Source: Moraxellaceae bacterium
GTDB lineage: Bacteria > Pseudomonadota > Gammaproteobacteria > Pseudomonadales > Moraxellaceae
Direction of reading: 5' to 3'
Assembly: GCA_014378805.1 (NCBI GenBank)
Contig: JACMMY010000103.1
Coordinates: 1-5,672, forward strand
DNA: 5,672 nucleotides
Below the pieces are notes generated by a model. That model was not told the DNA's origin. It ran no database searches and was given only the letters and a program-made list of their open reading frames with translations. Below, one piece after another: positions 1 to 5,596 of the stretch; within the stretch, counting starts at the first letter, position 1; every line of letters starts with the position of its first letter. A program made the position numbers and the translations under genes.

Positions 1-1
1 A

Positions 2-67
2 GTGATTGATGCATTACAAGACCCGTTAATATACAACCGTGCATCAACAGGCATTGCCCTCATCTAG
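2..67 (+). CDS. C-terminal end of an unidentified upstream gene (partial)
   Basis: Only this frame is open from the window edge. It ends with TAG after 21 codons, and the visible tail ends in YNRASTGIALI. The other two forward frames hit stops within the first ten bases or so. The next gene begins about 70 bases after this stop with no promoter or terminator that I can see, so the two may be cotranscribed. The fragment is too short to recognise a family, and I assign no function. It could also be chance open sequence, but the open frame running to the window edge and the tight spacing favour a real gene end. Confidence 0.5.
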   Translation: MIDALQDPLIYNRASTGIALI

Positions 68-125
68 CTAAATCAATATGATGATGCCAATTAAGATCGC
101 ATTACTTAAGCAGTATATTTTAACC

Positions 126-129
126 GGAG
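126..129 (+). promoter_or_regulatory. Ribosome binding site that decides the acyltransferase start
   Basis: GGAG lies 8 bases before the ATG at 138. The earlier in-frame ATG codons at 78, 81 and 84 have no purine-rich Shine-Dalgarno sequence in front of them, so the site favours the start at 138 and a protein of 324 residues. Confidence 0.6.
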
Positions 130-137
130 CCGAATCA

Positions 138-1112
138 ATGGCACGCATTGCAAACTTATCTTCCCCAACCACACTCATTGAACGCGCTCGTGGCATCATG
201 ATTGGCGGCGCAATCACGGCAAGTACATTGACGATTGGCCCACCACTCATGGCTGTTGGATTGCTACGCGCCATTGCTCCAAATAAAATTTTACGACATA
301 AATTAGATGCGATGGCAATCAATCTGGCCAACAAATGGATCGGAGTGAATAGTTGGTTAATCGAGCAGGCTTTGCCTGAAATCGAATGGCAGCTCACAAT
401 GCCAACGGATTTGAGTTTAGACAAACAATACTTATTGATCTGTAACCATCAAAGTTGGGTGGATACCACCGTCATGCAGCATATTGGTTTACCTCGTATG
501 CCCTTAACGCGCTTTTTTACCAAATGGGAACTTATTTTTATTCCAATCATGGGCTTAGCATTTAAGATTTTGGGTTTCCCGATGATGAAACGGCACAGCA
601 AAGAAGCTGTGGCAAAAAACCCAGCACTTAAACTCCAAGATATGCTGGAAGCTAAACGGTCATGTGAAGGCTTATTGAACCAGCCTTTTACATTATTAAA
701 CTATTTAGAAGGTACACGCTTTACGCCTAAAAAACATACAATCCAACAATCTCCGTACCCAAATTTACTTAAACCCAAAGCTGGTGGATTAGGACTCGCA
801 ATTCAAATTTTGGGGCAGCGTGTGGATGGGCTTATCGATATGACTATCGTTTACCCAGATGGCATTCCAGGATACACCGATTTTTGGATGGGACGCGTGC
901 GACGTGTCGGTGTCGATTTACGTGAAATTCCAATCCCAGATTGGGTATTGGCTGGTGATTATGAAGAAAATCCTGAGTTCCGAGTACAGTTTCAAGATTG
1001 GGTCGCGACTTTGTGGACAAATAAACAGCGTACAATCGATCAAATGTTGCAGCGCTTTAATCATCATGATGACTCATTGTCACCTGCAAATATTCAGATT
1101 GGTGCTAAATAA
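138..1112 (+). CDS. yihG: YihG-type 1-acyl-glycerol-3-phosphate / lysophospholipid acyltransferase
   Basis: Inner-membrane acyltransferase of the PlsC/LPLAT superfamily. By family it transfers an acyl chain to a lysophospholipid such as lysophosphatidate during phospholipid synthesis or remodelling. From the ATG at 138 the protein has 324 residues, close to the roughly 310 of E. coli YihG. A hydrophobic, probably membrane-bound segment spans about residues 21-43. The catalytic HX4D motif is present as NHQSWVD (His104, Asp109), preceded by the YLLIC stretch also seen in YihG. The phosphate-binding block is EGTRFT at 191-196, followed by the KPKAGGLG region. GFPMMKRHSK at 146-155 also resembles YihG (MPFMKRYSR). 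The longer reading from 78 would add 20 residues but has no ribosome binding site. The stop is 35 bases before the next gene, so the two are probably in one transcript. Family assignment is strong. The exact acyl acceptor and chain preference cannot be told from sequence. Confidence 0.88.
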   Translation: MARIANLSSPTTLIERARGIMIGGAITASTLTIGPPLMAVGLLRAIAPNKILRHKLDAMAINLANKWIGVNSWLIEQALPEIEWQLTMPTDLSLDKQYLLICNHQSWVDTTVMQHIGLPRMPLTRFFTKWELIFIPIMGLAFKILGFPMMKRHSKEAVAKNPALKLQDMLEAKRSCEGLLNQPFTLLNYLEGTRFTPKKHTIQQSPYPNLLKPKAGGLGLAIQILGQRVDGLIDMTIVYPDGIPGYTDFWMGRVRRVGVDLREIPIPDWVLAGDYEENPEFRVQFQDWVATLWTNKQRTIDQMLQRFNHHDDSLSPANIQIGAK

Positions 1113-1132
1113 TTGATGCACTCGTAATGATT

Positions 1133-1137
1133 AAGGA
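1133..1137 (+). promoter_or_regulatory. Ribosome binding site for the voltage-sensor-like protein
   Basis: AAGGA lies 10 bases before the ATG at 1148. The earlier in-frame ATG at 1127 has no such site, and AAGGA would fall inside its coding sequence. I therefore prefer 1148, although the spacing is slightly long. Confidence 0.45.
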
Positions 1138-1147
1138 TGACACAACT

Positions 1148-2200
1148 ATGAATGGCACTCAGACTACCTCATCATCGATGGATCATGAGAATAGTCAACC
1201 TCAGACATCCCATCATAAGCCTAGCAAAATAAGTTTGGCTTACGATGTGATGATGGTCATTTTCATTTTGGTTAATCTGATCTTTCTCGCTGTTGAATAT
1301 GCCCTCAATGCAAAATTTAGCTGGCTAATCCCGCTAATGGATTTTTTGAGGATCTCTTCATCAGGTCAAAATTTATTTAAATCAGTTATCAGTGATGCTA
1401 ATGCTTTTTTTACACTCTTCTTAGTGGTTGAACTATCCATCCGTTGGATTATTGCCATTGTCCAAAAACATTACTATCGTTGGTTTTTCTTTCCATTTGT
1501 TCATTGGTATGAAGTCTTAGGTTGTCTACCCATTCTGCGCCCTCTTCGCTTATTACGCGCAGGAGTTATTGCTTATCGCTTGTATTTATTGGGTTATCCC
1601 GTTCTGCCGCGCAGTTGGGTTCGCAAGGCAAAATTTTATTATGAACTTGTTTTAGAAGAACTTTCAGATCGAATCGTCATACATGTTATTGACGGCATAA
1701 CGACTGAGCTCAAACAAAATAAAACACACTATGATCTTATTGAAAAAATTATTGATAAACATAAACCGATGTTTATTAAAACACTGTTTGAATTATTAGA
1801 AAAAAATCTACCTACTGCAATCAATCAAAATCAGGCCATCATTAGCCAATATGTTTCTGCGGCAGTTGAAAGGTCGCTGCAAAACACGCCTGAATTACAG
1901 CAAATTCTGCATCTCATGCCTGTCGTCGGTAACTTATTATCCAACCGTCTAGAGGCCATTGGTGCAAGGCTTGGTGAGAATCTTGCGTTAGAACTCATGT
2001 ATCCCCTCACCTTAACCCCAAATCCGCTTTATGCGGAAGTTGCTAAGCAAGTAGGGAATCTACAGTTACATACCCTTGAGTTAGAAAAGCTCGTAGACTC
2101 GATTGTGTTAGAGGCGTTAAAAGTCATTCGCGATCAGGTGTCGATTCAACAATGGAAAGTACAAGAACAAATTTTCTCCAATCAGACACAGGTCGAATAA
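1148..2200 (+). CDS. Membrane protein with a voltage-sensor-like four-helix domain and no visible pore
   Basis: I know no gene name for this 350-residue protein (357 if started at 1127). A polar, Ser/Thr/His-rich tail (1-33) precedes four hydrophobic segments. Segment 1 is about 34-53. Segment 2 is about 86-106, with the pattern FFTLFLVVELSIR that places Glu95 and Arg99 four apart, as in S2 of ion-channel voltage sensors. Segment 3 is about 112-129, with Glu122 six residues before a proline (EVLGCLP), matching the S3 acid-to-proline spacing (DLLAILP). Segment 4 immediately follows as LRPLRLLRAGVIAYR, with Arg131, 134 and 137 every third residue and Arg144 further on, as in an S4 helix. No S5-P-S6 pore or TxGYG-type filter follows. 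Residues about 165-350 are predicted soluble and helical (for example EELSDRIVIHVIDG, DLIEKIIDKHKPMF, LELEKLVDSIVLEAL). It may be a voltage-sensor-only protein or a distant ion-transporter relative. The topology is read by eye. It is probably cotranscribed with the acyltransferase gene. Confidence 0.6.
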   Translation: MNGTQTTSSSMDHENSQPQTSHHKPSKISLAYDVMMVIFILVNLIFLAVEYALNAKFSWLIPLMDFLRISSSGQNLFKSVISDANAFFTLFLVVELSIRWIIAIVQKHYYRWFFFPFVHWYEVLGCLPILRPLRLLRAGVIAYRLYLLGYPVLPRSWVRKAKFYYELVLEELSDRIVIHVIDGITTELKQNKTHYDLIEKIIDKHKPMFIKTLFELLEKNLPTAINQNQAIISQYVSAAVERSLQNTPELQQILHLMPVVGNLLSNRLEAIGARLGENLALELMYPLTLTPNPLYAEVAKQVGNLQLHTLELEKLVDSIVLEALKVIRDQVSIQQWKVQEQIFSNQTQVE

Positions 2201-2381
2201 GAGCATAGATACGAAAAAACTTTAAGCCATATGATGTCGATTTAGTTCAGATCAATTCACCTCATTTTAGACAGAAATCTCCGCTGTTATCTCTAGCACT
2301 TACTGATATTTTGCACTACGATGCGTAACGGCGCTGTAAAATGAAAAAACGTCATCAAAGCCTCTTTTGTTAATACACGGA

Positions 2382-2399
2382 CACGATTACTTGATCGTG
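2382..2399 (+). promoter_or_regulatory. Small inverted repeat just upstream of the minC ribosome binding site
   Basis: CACGAT and ATCGTG form a 6-bp inverted repeat with a 6-base loop. It ends 6 bases before the AAGGA ribosome binding site (2406-2410) of minC. It could be an operator half-site pair or a leader hairpin. The rest of the 221-base gap (2201-2421) holds only weak promoter-like hexamers and no convincing terminator for the gene before it. Confidence 0.3.
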
Positions 2400-2421
2400 G
2401 GCCAAAAGGACACCTCTAAGC

Positions 2422-3126
2422 ATGAGCGATATTCGCCTGAATGGCAAAATGGTTAGCTTCACCCGCATCACTTTAGAAACTGACAATCTTGTAAGTATTG
2501 AAAGCGAAATAGCTAAATTAGCGAATAAACTTTACGGTATGCCAGTTATCGTGGATGCAACTATCACGCTTCCATTAAATCATATTCTCGACTTATTGCG
2601 TAAACAAGGACTGCAACCATTAGCAGTCATGGAAGGAACGCTAGCAGAACAATCGCGTGCCATGCAATTTCCTGTTTTGGCGGCTGATCCTGCTATGCAG
2701 AGGGTCACTCCTACTGAACCTGCTGCGACGCCGAAAAACAATACGTTTGGTATCAAGAAAAACCAAGATACTCTTCCGGATAACGGCAACGGCAATACGC
2801 TGCATAGAGAAGTTTTACGTACAGGCCAAAGACTCGTCGTCGATCACGGGGATATTATCCTTATCGCGGATATGAATAGCGGCGCAGAACTCATATCCTC
2901 AGGTTCTATTCATGTATACGGCACTGCCCGAGGAAGACTCATGGCAGGTGCTTCTGGCGCATTAAATGTGCATATTTTCTGCCAAAAACTAGAGGCGGAA
3001 CTCGTGTCAGTCTCAGGAACATTCTGTGTTGCGGAAGATATACCCACGGAAATGATCGGACAAGCCGTCTACATCAGCCTATCCAATGATGGGACGCTCG
3101 AGTTTAATCTGATTAATCCATCATAA
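2422..3126 (+). CDS. minC: Septum site-determining protein MinC
   Basis: Inhibitor of FtsZ polymerisation that MinD carries to the membrane to block septum formation near the poles. The 234-residue length is usual for MinC. The N-terminal FtsZ-antagonist domain spans about 1-85. It is followed by a Pro/Asn/Thr-rich linker (about 88-127) and a C-terminal beta-helix dimerisation domain (about 130-232). The MinD-binding RTGQ motif is at 133-136. The diagnostic GSIHVYGTARGR is at 161-172, followed by AGASGA and IFCQKLEAELVSVSG, all closely matching E. coli MinC. The residue before RGR is Ala where I remember Met or Leu. The ATG has AAGGA 11 bases upstream and is the natural start (MSDIRLNGKM). 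Unusually for tightly spaced min operons, 225 bases separate its stop from minD. No terminator was found in that gap, so readthrough into minDE remains likely. Confidence 0.96.
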   Translation: MSDIRLNGKMVSFTRITLETDNLVSIESEIAKLANKLYGMPVIVDATITLPLNHILDLLRKQGLQPLAVMEGTLAEQSRAMQFPVLAADPAMQRVTPTEPAATPKNNTFGIKKNQDTLPDNGNGNTLHREVLRTGQRLVVDHGDIILIADMNSGAELISSGSIHVYGTARGRLMAGASGALNVHIFCQKLEAELVSVSGTFCVAEDIPTEMIGQAVYISLSNDGTLEFNLINPS

Positions 3127-3188
3127 TCGTACTTTTATGCCATTAGATTTCAAGTAAAAAAGCAAATATTGTTATATGTTTAGTAACA

Positions 3189-3218
3189 TTGTAGCCATAA
3201 CACGAATTTTAGTATACT
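3189..3218 (+). promoter_or_regulatory. Predicted sigma70-type promoter for minDE
   Basis: TATACT at 3213-3218 matches the -10 consensus at five of six positions. TTGTAG at 3189-3194 is a weak -35 (three of six, but with the key TTG), with an 18-base spacer. The predicted transcription start, near 3225, would give minD a leader of about 127 bases. A 5-bp inverted repeat (ATGTT/AACAT, 3176-3189) touches the -35 and could be an operator. Position and the absence of coding sequence support the call, but it is a prediction from motif reading only. Confidence 0.5.
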
Positions 3219-3227
3219 GATATCCTT

Positions 3228-3264
3228 GGTCGTAGCTTTATTTAATAAAGTTTCATTCACGACC
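3228..3264 (+). promoter_or_regulatory. Structured leader / palindrome upstream of minD
   Basis: The core is a 7-bp inverted repeat with one central base, CTTTATT-T-AATAAAG (3236-3250). It is flanked by a second repeat, GGTCGT (3228-3233) and ACGACC (3259-3264), which can pair as an outer stem with six unpaired bases on the 3' side. It starts just a few bases after the predicted transcription start. With a one-base centre, RNA folding would open the innermost pairs. It could be an mRNA 5' hairpin (stability element) or a DNA palindrome bound by a repressor. No T-run follows the outer stem, so it does not look like a terminator. Confidence 0.4.
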
Positions 3265-3336
3265 GAATAGACATTTATAGTTTTAATGCTTTTTTTAACA
3301 AAAACACTGGTGCTGTCATCGTAAGATTACTATCAG

Positions 3337-3345
3337 GGAAAGGAG
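3337..3345 (+). promoter_or_regulatory. Strong ribosome binding site for minD, selecting a GTG start
   Basis: GGAAAGGAG sits 6 bases before the GTG at 3352. An ATG at 3350-3352 overlaps this GTG in another frame but yields only a seven-residue reading (stop at 3371-3373) and is only 4 bases from the site. The GTG is therefore the true start, and it gives the conserved N terminus MAKIVVVTSGKGGVGKT. Confidence 0.8.
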
Positions 3346-3351
3346 TTTAAT

Positions 3352-4170
3352 GTGGCGAAAATCGTTGTCGTAACCTCAGGTAAAGGCGGAGTCGGCAAAA
3401 CGACGACAAGCGCATCATTTGCCACGGGTTTAGCCTTACGCGGCTATAAAACTGTTGTTGTAGACTTTGATGTGGGCTTACGTAATCTTGATTTGATCAT
3501 GGGCTGTGAACGTCGTGTAGTCTATGACATCGTCAACGTGATACATAACGAAGCACGCCTTTCACAAGCGCTGATTCGTGATCGTGAAATAGAAACACTG
3601 TACATCCTGCCAGCCAGCCAAACGCGCGACAAAGATGCACTCACTGACGAAGGCGTTGCTCGAGTCATCGAAGAGCTTTCAGCGGAATTTGACTATATCG
3701 TTTGTGACTCGCCAGCGGGTATTGAGCGCGGCGCAATCCTCGCGATGTATCATGCAGATGAAGCACTCATTGTCACGAATCCTGAAATCTCTTCCGTTCG
3801 TGACTCTGACCGCATCATTGGCATGCTGCATAGCAAAACCAAGAAAGTTGAACAGAATATTGGACGAGTGCGCGAACATCTTGTGATTACTCGCTTTGAT
3901 CCAGATCGTGCAAGTCGCGATGAAATGATGACCATTGATGACATCTCAAAAGACATTCTGAAAGTACCGACGCTGGGCGTTATTCCAGAATGTACTTCAG
4001 TACTGAATGCATCAAACCAAGGTGTACCAACGATTCGTGATATGGACTCAAAAGCGGGTCAAGCTTACGATGATCTCGTCGCACGTTTCCTCGGTGAAGA
4101 CCGTCCTTATCGCCACATTCAGCCACAAAAACAGGGATGGTTGGCACGTTTCTTTGGAGTGCAGCCATGA
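3352..4170 (+). CDS. minD: Septum site-determining ATPase MinD
   Basis: ParA/MinD-family ATPase that dimerises on ATP, binds the inner membrane, recruits MinC and is released by MinE, producing the Min oscillation that keeps FtsZ rings at mid-cell. At 272 residues it is full length. The deviant Walker A motif is KGGVGKT at 11-17, with the signature Lys11 and Lys16. Switch I is DFDVGLRNLD at 38-47, followed by LIMGCERRVVYD. The Walker B region is YIVCDSPAG at 115-123 (Asp119). SSVRDSDRI and the GVIPE stretch are conserved further on. The final segment KQGWLARFFG is the amphipathic membrane-targeting helix. The start is GTG with a strong ribosome binding site. The TGA stop overlaps the minE ATG (ATGA), indicating translational coupling. 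The wording is closest to the Acinetobacter MinD I remember. Confidence 0.98.
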   Translation: MAKIVVVTSGKGGVGKTTTSASFATGLALRGYKTVVVDFDVGLRNLDLIMGCERRVVYDIVNVIHNEARLSQALIRDREIETLYILPASQTRDKDALTDEGVARVIEELSAEFDYIVCDSPAGIERGAILAMYHADEALIVTNPEISSVRDSDRIIGMLHSKTKKVEQNIGRVREHLVITRFDPDRASRDEMMTIDDISKDILKVPTLGVIPECTSVLNASNQGVPTIRDMDSKAGQAYDDLVARFLGEDRPYRHIQPQKQGWLARFFGVQP

Positions 4171-4442
4171 GTTTTTGGGCAAACTTATTTAAAGGTGAAC
4201 CAGCACCAAGCAGTCGGAAAACTGCGGCTGATCGTCTAAAAGTGATTATCGCGACAGAAAATCGTTTAGGTCGTCGCTTGTCACAAGATACGATTAATCG
4301 CATGAAATCTGAAATCATGGAAGTCGTGAACCGCTATGTACGCGGCGTAAACACACATGATATTCACATGACAGTACGTTCTGAAGATAATATCGAAATG
4401 CTGGAAATGAACATCAATTTACCTGAAGACCAACCGTCTTAA
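4167..4442 (+). CDS. minE: Cell division topological specificity factor MinE
   Basis: Partner of MinD that displaces MinC, stimulates ATP hydrolysis and so confines the inhibitor to the cell poles. The protein has 91 residues, the normal size. MSFWANLFKG is the N-terminal amphipathic membrane-binding segment. ADRLKVIIATE (about 21-31) corresponds to the MinD-contact helix (ERLQIIVAE in E. coli). The C-terminal dimerisation and topological-specificity domain follows, with MKSEIMEVVNRYV and a strand ending EMLEMNINLPE. A start at 4137 would add ten residues of minD-overlapping sequence. The ATG at 4167 is preferred because it has GGAG 7 bases upstream (4156-4159) and overlaps the minD stop by 4 bases. 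Confidence 0.96.
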   Translation: MSFWANLFKGEPAPSSRKTAADRLKVIIATENRLGRRLSQDTINRMKSEIMEVVNRYVRGVNTHDIHMTVRSEDNIEMLEMNINLPEDQPS

Positions 4443-4461
4443 AGTAATCGCGCTATACAAC

Positions 4462-4509
4462 ACTGCATATTTTTAATTGAATAATGATATGCAGTTCTTT
4501 TTCTTTATT
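4462..4509 (+). terminator. Hairpin terminator after minE (first of two)
   Basis: ACTGCATAT (4462-4470) and ATATGCAGT (4487-4495) form a perfect 9-bp stem with a 16-base loop, followed by a T-rich run (TCTTTTTCTTTATT). The stem is AT-rich and the loop long, so termination is probably partial. It begins 20 bases after the minE stop. Confidence 0.55.
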
Positions 4510-4524
4510 GATGAAGAGATTTAA

Positions 4525-4571
4525 GGCAAAATGACTCACCTCGTGGTGATTGTTGTTTTGCCTTTTTTTTT
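4525..4571 (+). terminator. Strong rho-independent terminator (second of two)
   Basis: GGCAAAA (4525-4531) pairs with TTTTGCC (4556-4562). The stem continues inward with wobble pairs and a two-base bulge to an inner TCACC/GGTGA helix and a four-base TCGT loop. Nine consecutive T follow directly (4563-4571). This is the classic form and probably ends the minCDE transcript fully. Confidence 0.85.
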
Positions 4572-4624
4572 ATGGCCAAAACCAGCTTACCACAGAAAAG
4601 ATTGATCGAATTATTGGAGTAATC

Positions 4625-4912
4625 ATGGCTTTTAACCAGCCCGCAACTTTTAATGAAGAATGGCCAGATAAACGCGTATTCGCTTTTTTGAATCATTTGC
4701 CGCCTGAAGGCGTTGATGCAGATTTTCATGTGTTATGCGATGCTTACAAACACATGCGTCCTTTTGACTACGAACGTCTGTTGGTCAAATTTAAAGAACT
4801 GGGGCGCAATGTGAATGCGCTGGATAGTAAAGGCCGCACGTTGGCGCAAGTCATCGCAGCACACCCAAGCCAAAACACTGCTTTTCTAGAACTACTTGCA
4901 AAGTTTGCTTAA
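4625..4912 (+). CDS. PA4642-family conserved small protein
   Basis: A 95-residue soluble protein of unknown function that resembles the Pseudomonas PA4642 family. The shared landmarks are a central PPEGVDADFHVLCDAYKHMRP (about 26-46), a Leu-rich helix, and a C-terminal GRNVNALDSKGRTLAQVIAAH (about 60-80). The last stretch reads like an ankyrin-type turn (N-x-x-D-x-x-G-R-T-L). There is no signal peptide or membrane segment. The ATG has TTGGAG ending 5 bases upstream. The gene sits directly after the strong min terminator and so needs its own promoter between about 4572 and 4610. I see no clear -35/-10 pair there. The family match is from memory, not from a search. Confidence 0.7.
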   Translation: MAFNQPATFNEEWPDKRVFAFLNHLPPEGVDADFHVLCDAYKHMRPFDYERLLVKFKELGRNVNALDSKGRTLAQVIAAHPSQNTAFLELLAKFA

Positions 4913-4973
4913 TTTTTAAATGATGAATCCAAAAAGGCTTTAAACGAATGACCTATATAAATGGTGTGCAATT

Positions 4974-5435
4974 ATGATGAATAATGACGTATTGCGCAGC
5001 GTACGCTATATGCTCGATCTTTCCGACAGTAGCATGGTTGATATTTTTGGATTGGTAGACTACGCCGTTGCTGAAACGGATGTCGTCGATTTCTTACGTG
5101 CAGAAGATGAAGAAGGATTCCTAGCAATTCCTGATGATTCAATGCTGTACTTCTTGAATGGCTTGGTTATTCATTTACGAGGCAAAAAAGACAATCAACC
5201 CCATATGCCAGTCAAACTTCCAAATTCAAACAACCTCATGCTCAAAAAACTGCGTGTGGCTTTCAATTTGAAAGACGAAGACTTACAAGAAATTCTTCAA
5301 TCAGTAGATTTCAATGTCTCAAAACCAGAACTTTCAGCGCTATTCCGCGCAAAAGGACATAGCAACTACCGTGCATGTGGTGATCAATTCCTGAGAAACT
5401 TCCTCAAAGGTTTAACCATGCGAGTTCGCACCTAG
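4974..5435 (+). CDS. yehS: YehS family protein (DUF1456, duplicated domain)
   Basis: A 153-residue protein of unknown biochemical role that matches E. coli YehS (about 156 residues) nearly end to end: NNDVLRSVRYML, RAEDEEGF, FLNGLVIHLRGK, then LKKLRVAF, CGDQFLRNFLKGL. The sequence contains two copies of one helical unit. The first is about residues 3-70 and the second about 86-152. Each starts with N-N/x-LxxxR and carries a Leu/Asp-rich helix and an FLxxFLxGL-type end, which is the known DUF1456 repeat. There is no membrane segment. The ATG at 4974 is chosen because it aligns with the E. coli start. The ATG at 4977 is possible. The ribosome binding site is poor. A TATAAA at 4956-4961 lies so close that a transcript from it would have a very short leader. 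Bidirectional terminator hairpins follow. Confidence 0.88.
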   Translation: MMNNDVLRSVRYMLDLSDSSMVDIFGLVDYAVAETDVVDFLRAEDEEGFLAIPDDSMLYFLNGLVIHLRGKKDNQPHMPVKLPNSNNLMLKKLRVAFNLKDEDLQEILQSVDFNVSKPELSALFRAKGHSNYRACGDQFLRNFLKGLTMRVRT

Positions 5436-5447
5436 TTAAATAATCCA

Positions 5448-5497
5448 AGAAATAAAAAAGGCAGCACCCAGACATGGGCGCTGCCTTTTTTATTTCT
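5448..5497. terminator. Bidirectional rho-independent terminator between yehS and the rRNA operon
   Basis: GGCAGC-A-CCCA (5460-5470) pairs with TGGG-C-GCTGCC (5475-5485) around a GACA loop, with one A/C mismatch. An A-rich flank (5450-5459) mirrors the T-rich flank TTTTTTATTT (5486-5495), so each strand reads as a GC hairpin followed by a U-run. It ends yehS transcription on + and provides a backup stop for the rRNA operon on -. Confidence 0.92.
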
Positions 5498-5530
5498 ACT
5501 TTGCTATAGGTTCCAATAAATTTCAGTGCA

Positions 5531-5573
5531 CAAAAGCAAAACCCCCCACCTGACATGAGGTGGGGGGTTTTGC
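5531..5573 (-). terminator. rRNA operon terminator, perfect 16-bp G/C-run stem
   Basis: Positions 5536-5551 and 5558-5573 are perfectly complementary over 16 bp, including a run of six C against six G, with a six-base loop GACATG (5552-5557). On the - strand the stem ends in TTTTGC and is followed by TTTTG (5535-5531), giving a U-rich tail. It stands about 24 bases after the 3' end of the 5S gene, as expected for the primary terminator of an rRNA operon. On the + strand the T-run lies inside the stem and nothing T-rich follows, so it works best on -. Confidence 0.85.
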
Positions 5574-5596
5574 TAGTAACTTACGTTACGAATAAT

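Noticed and set aside
68..424. 118-codon open frame on the - strand inside the acyltransferase gene
   Set aside because: It is antisense to a clearly conserved enzyme, has no ribosome binding site or recognisable domain, and its composition is that of a shadow frame.
2311..2342. Possible minC promoter (TTGCAC with TAAAAT)
   Set aside because: The spacer is 20 bases and the -35 matches only three of six positions. This is too weak to list, although a minC promoter somewhere in 2201-2400 is plausible.
2580..2875. Overlapping open frames on both strands inside minC
   Set aside because: They lie over the conserved MinC sequence, have no initiation signals and resemble nothing known.
3130..3162. 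Possible terminator after minC (TACTT/AAGTA followed by six A)
   Set aside because: The stem is only 5 bp and weak, with a 17-base loop, and is followed by A rather than T on the + strand.
4550..4624. N-terminal extension of the PA4642-family protein beginning in the terminator
   Set aside because: The extension is encoded by the terminator stem and T-run, while the ATG at 4625 has a proper ribosome binding site and gives the family-like length.
4505..4729. 74-codon open frame on the - strand across the min terminator and the PA4642-family gene
   Set aside because: It runs through a strong terminator hairpin and its T-run (read as Lys codons) and antisense to a conserved protein, so it is a shadow frame.
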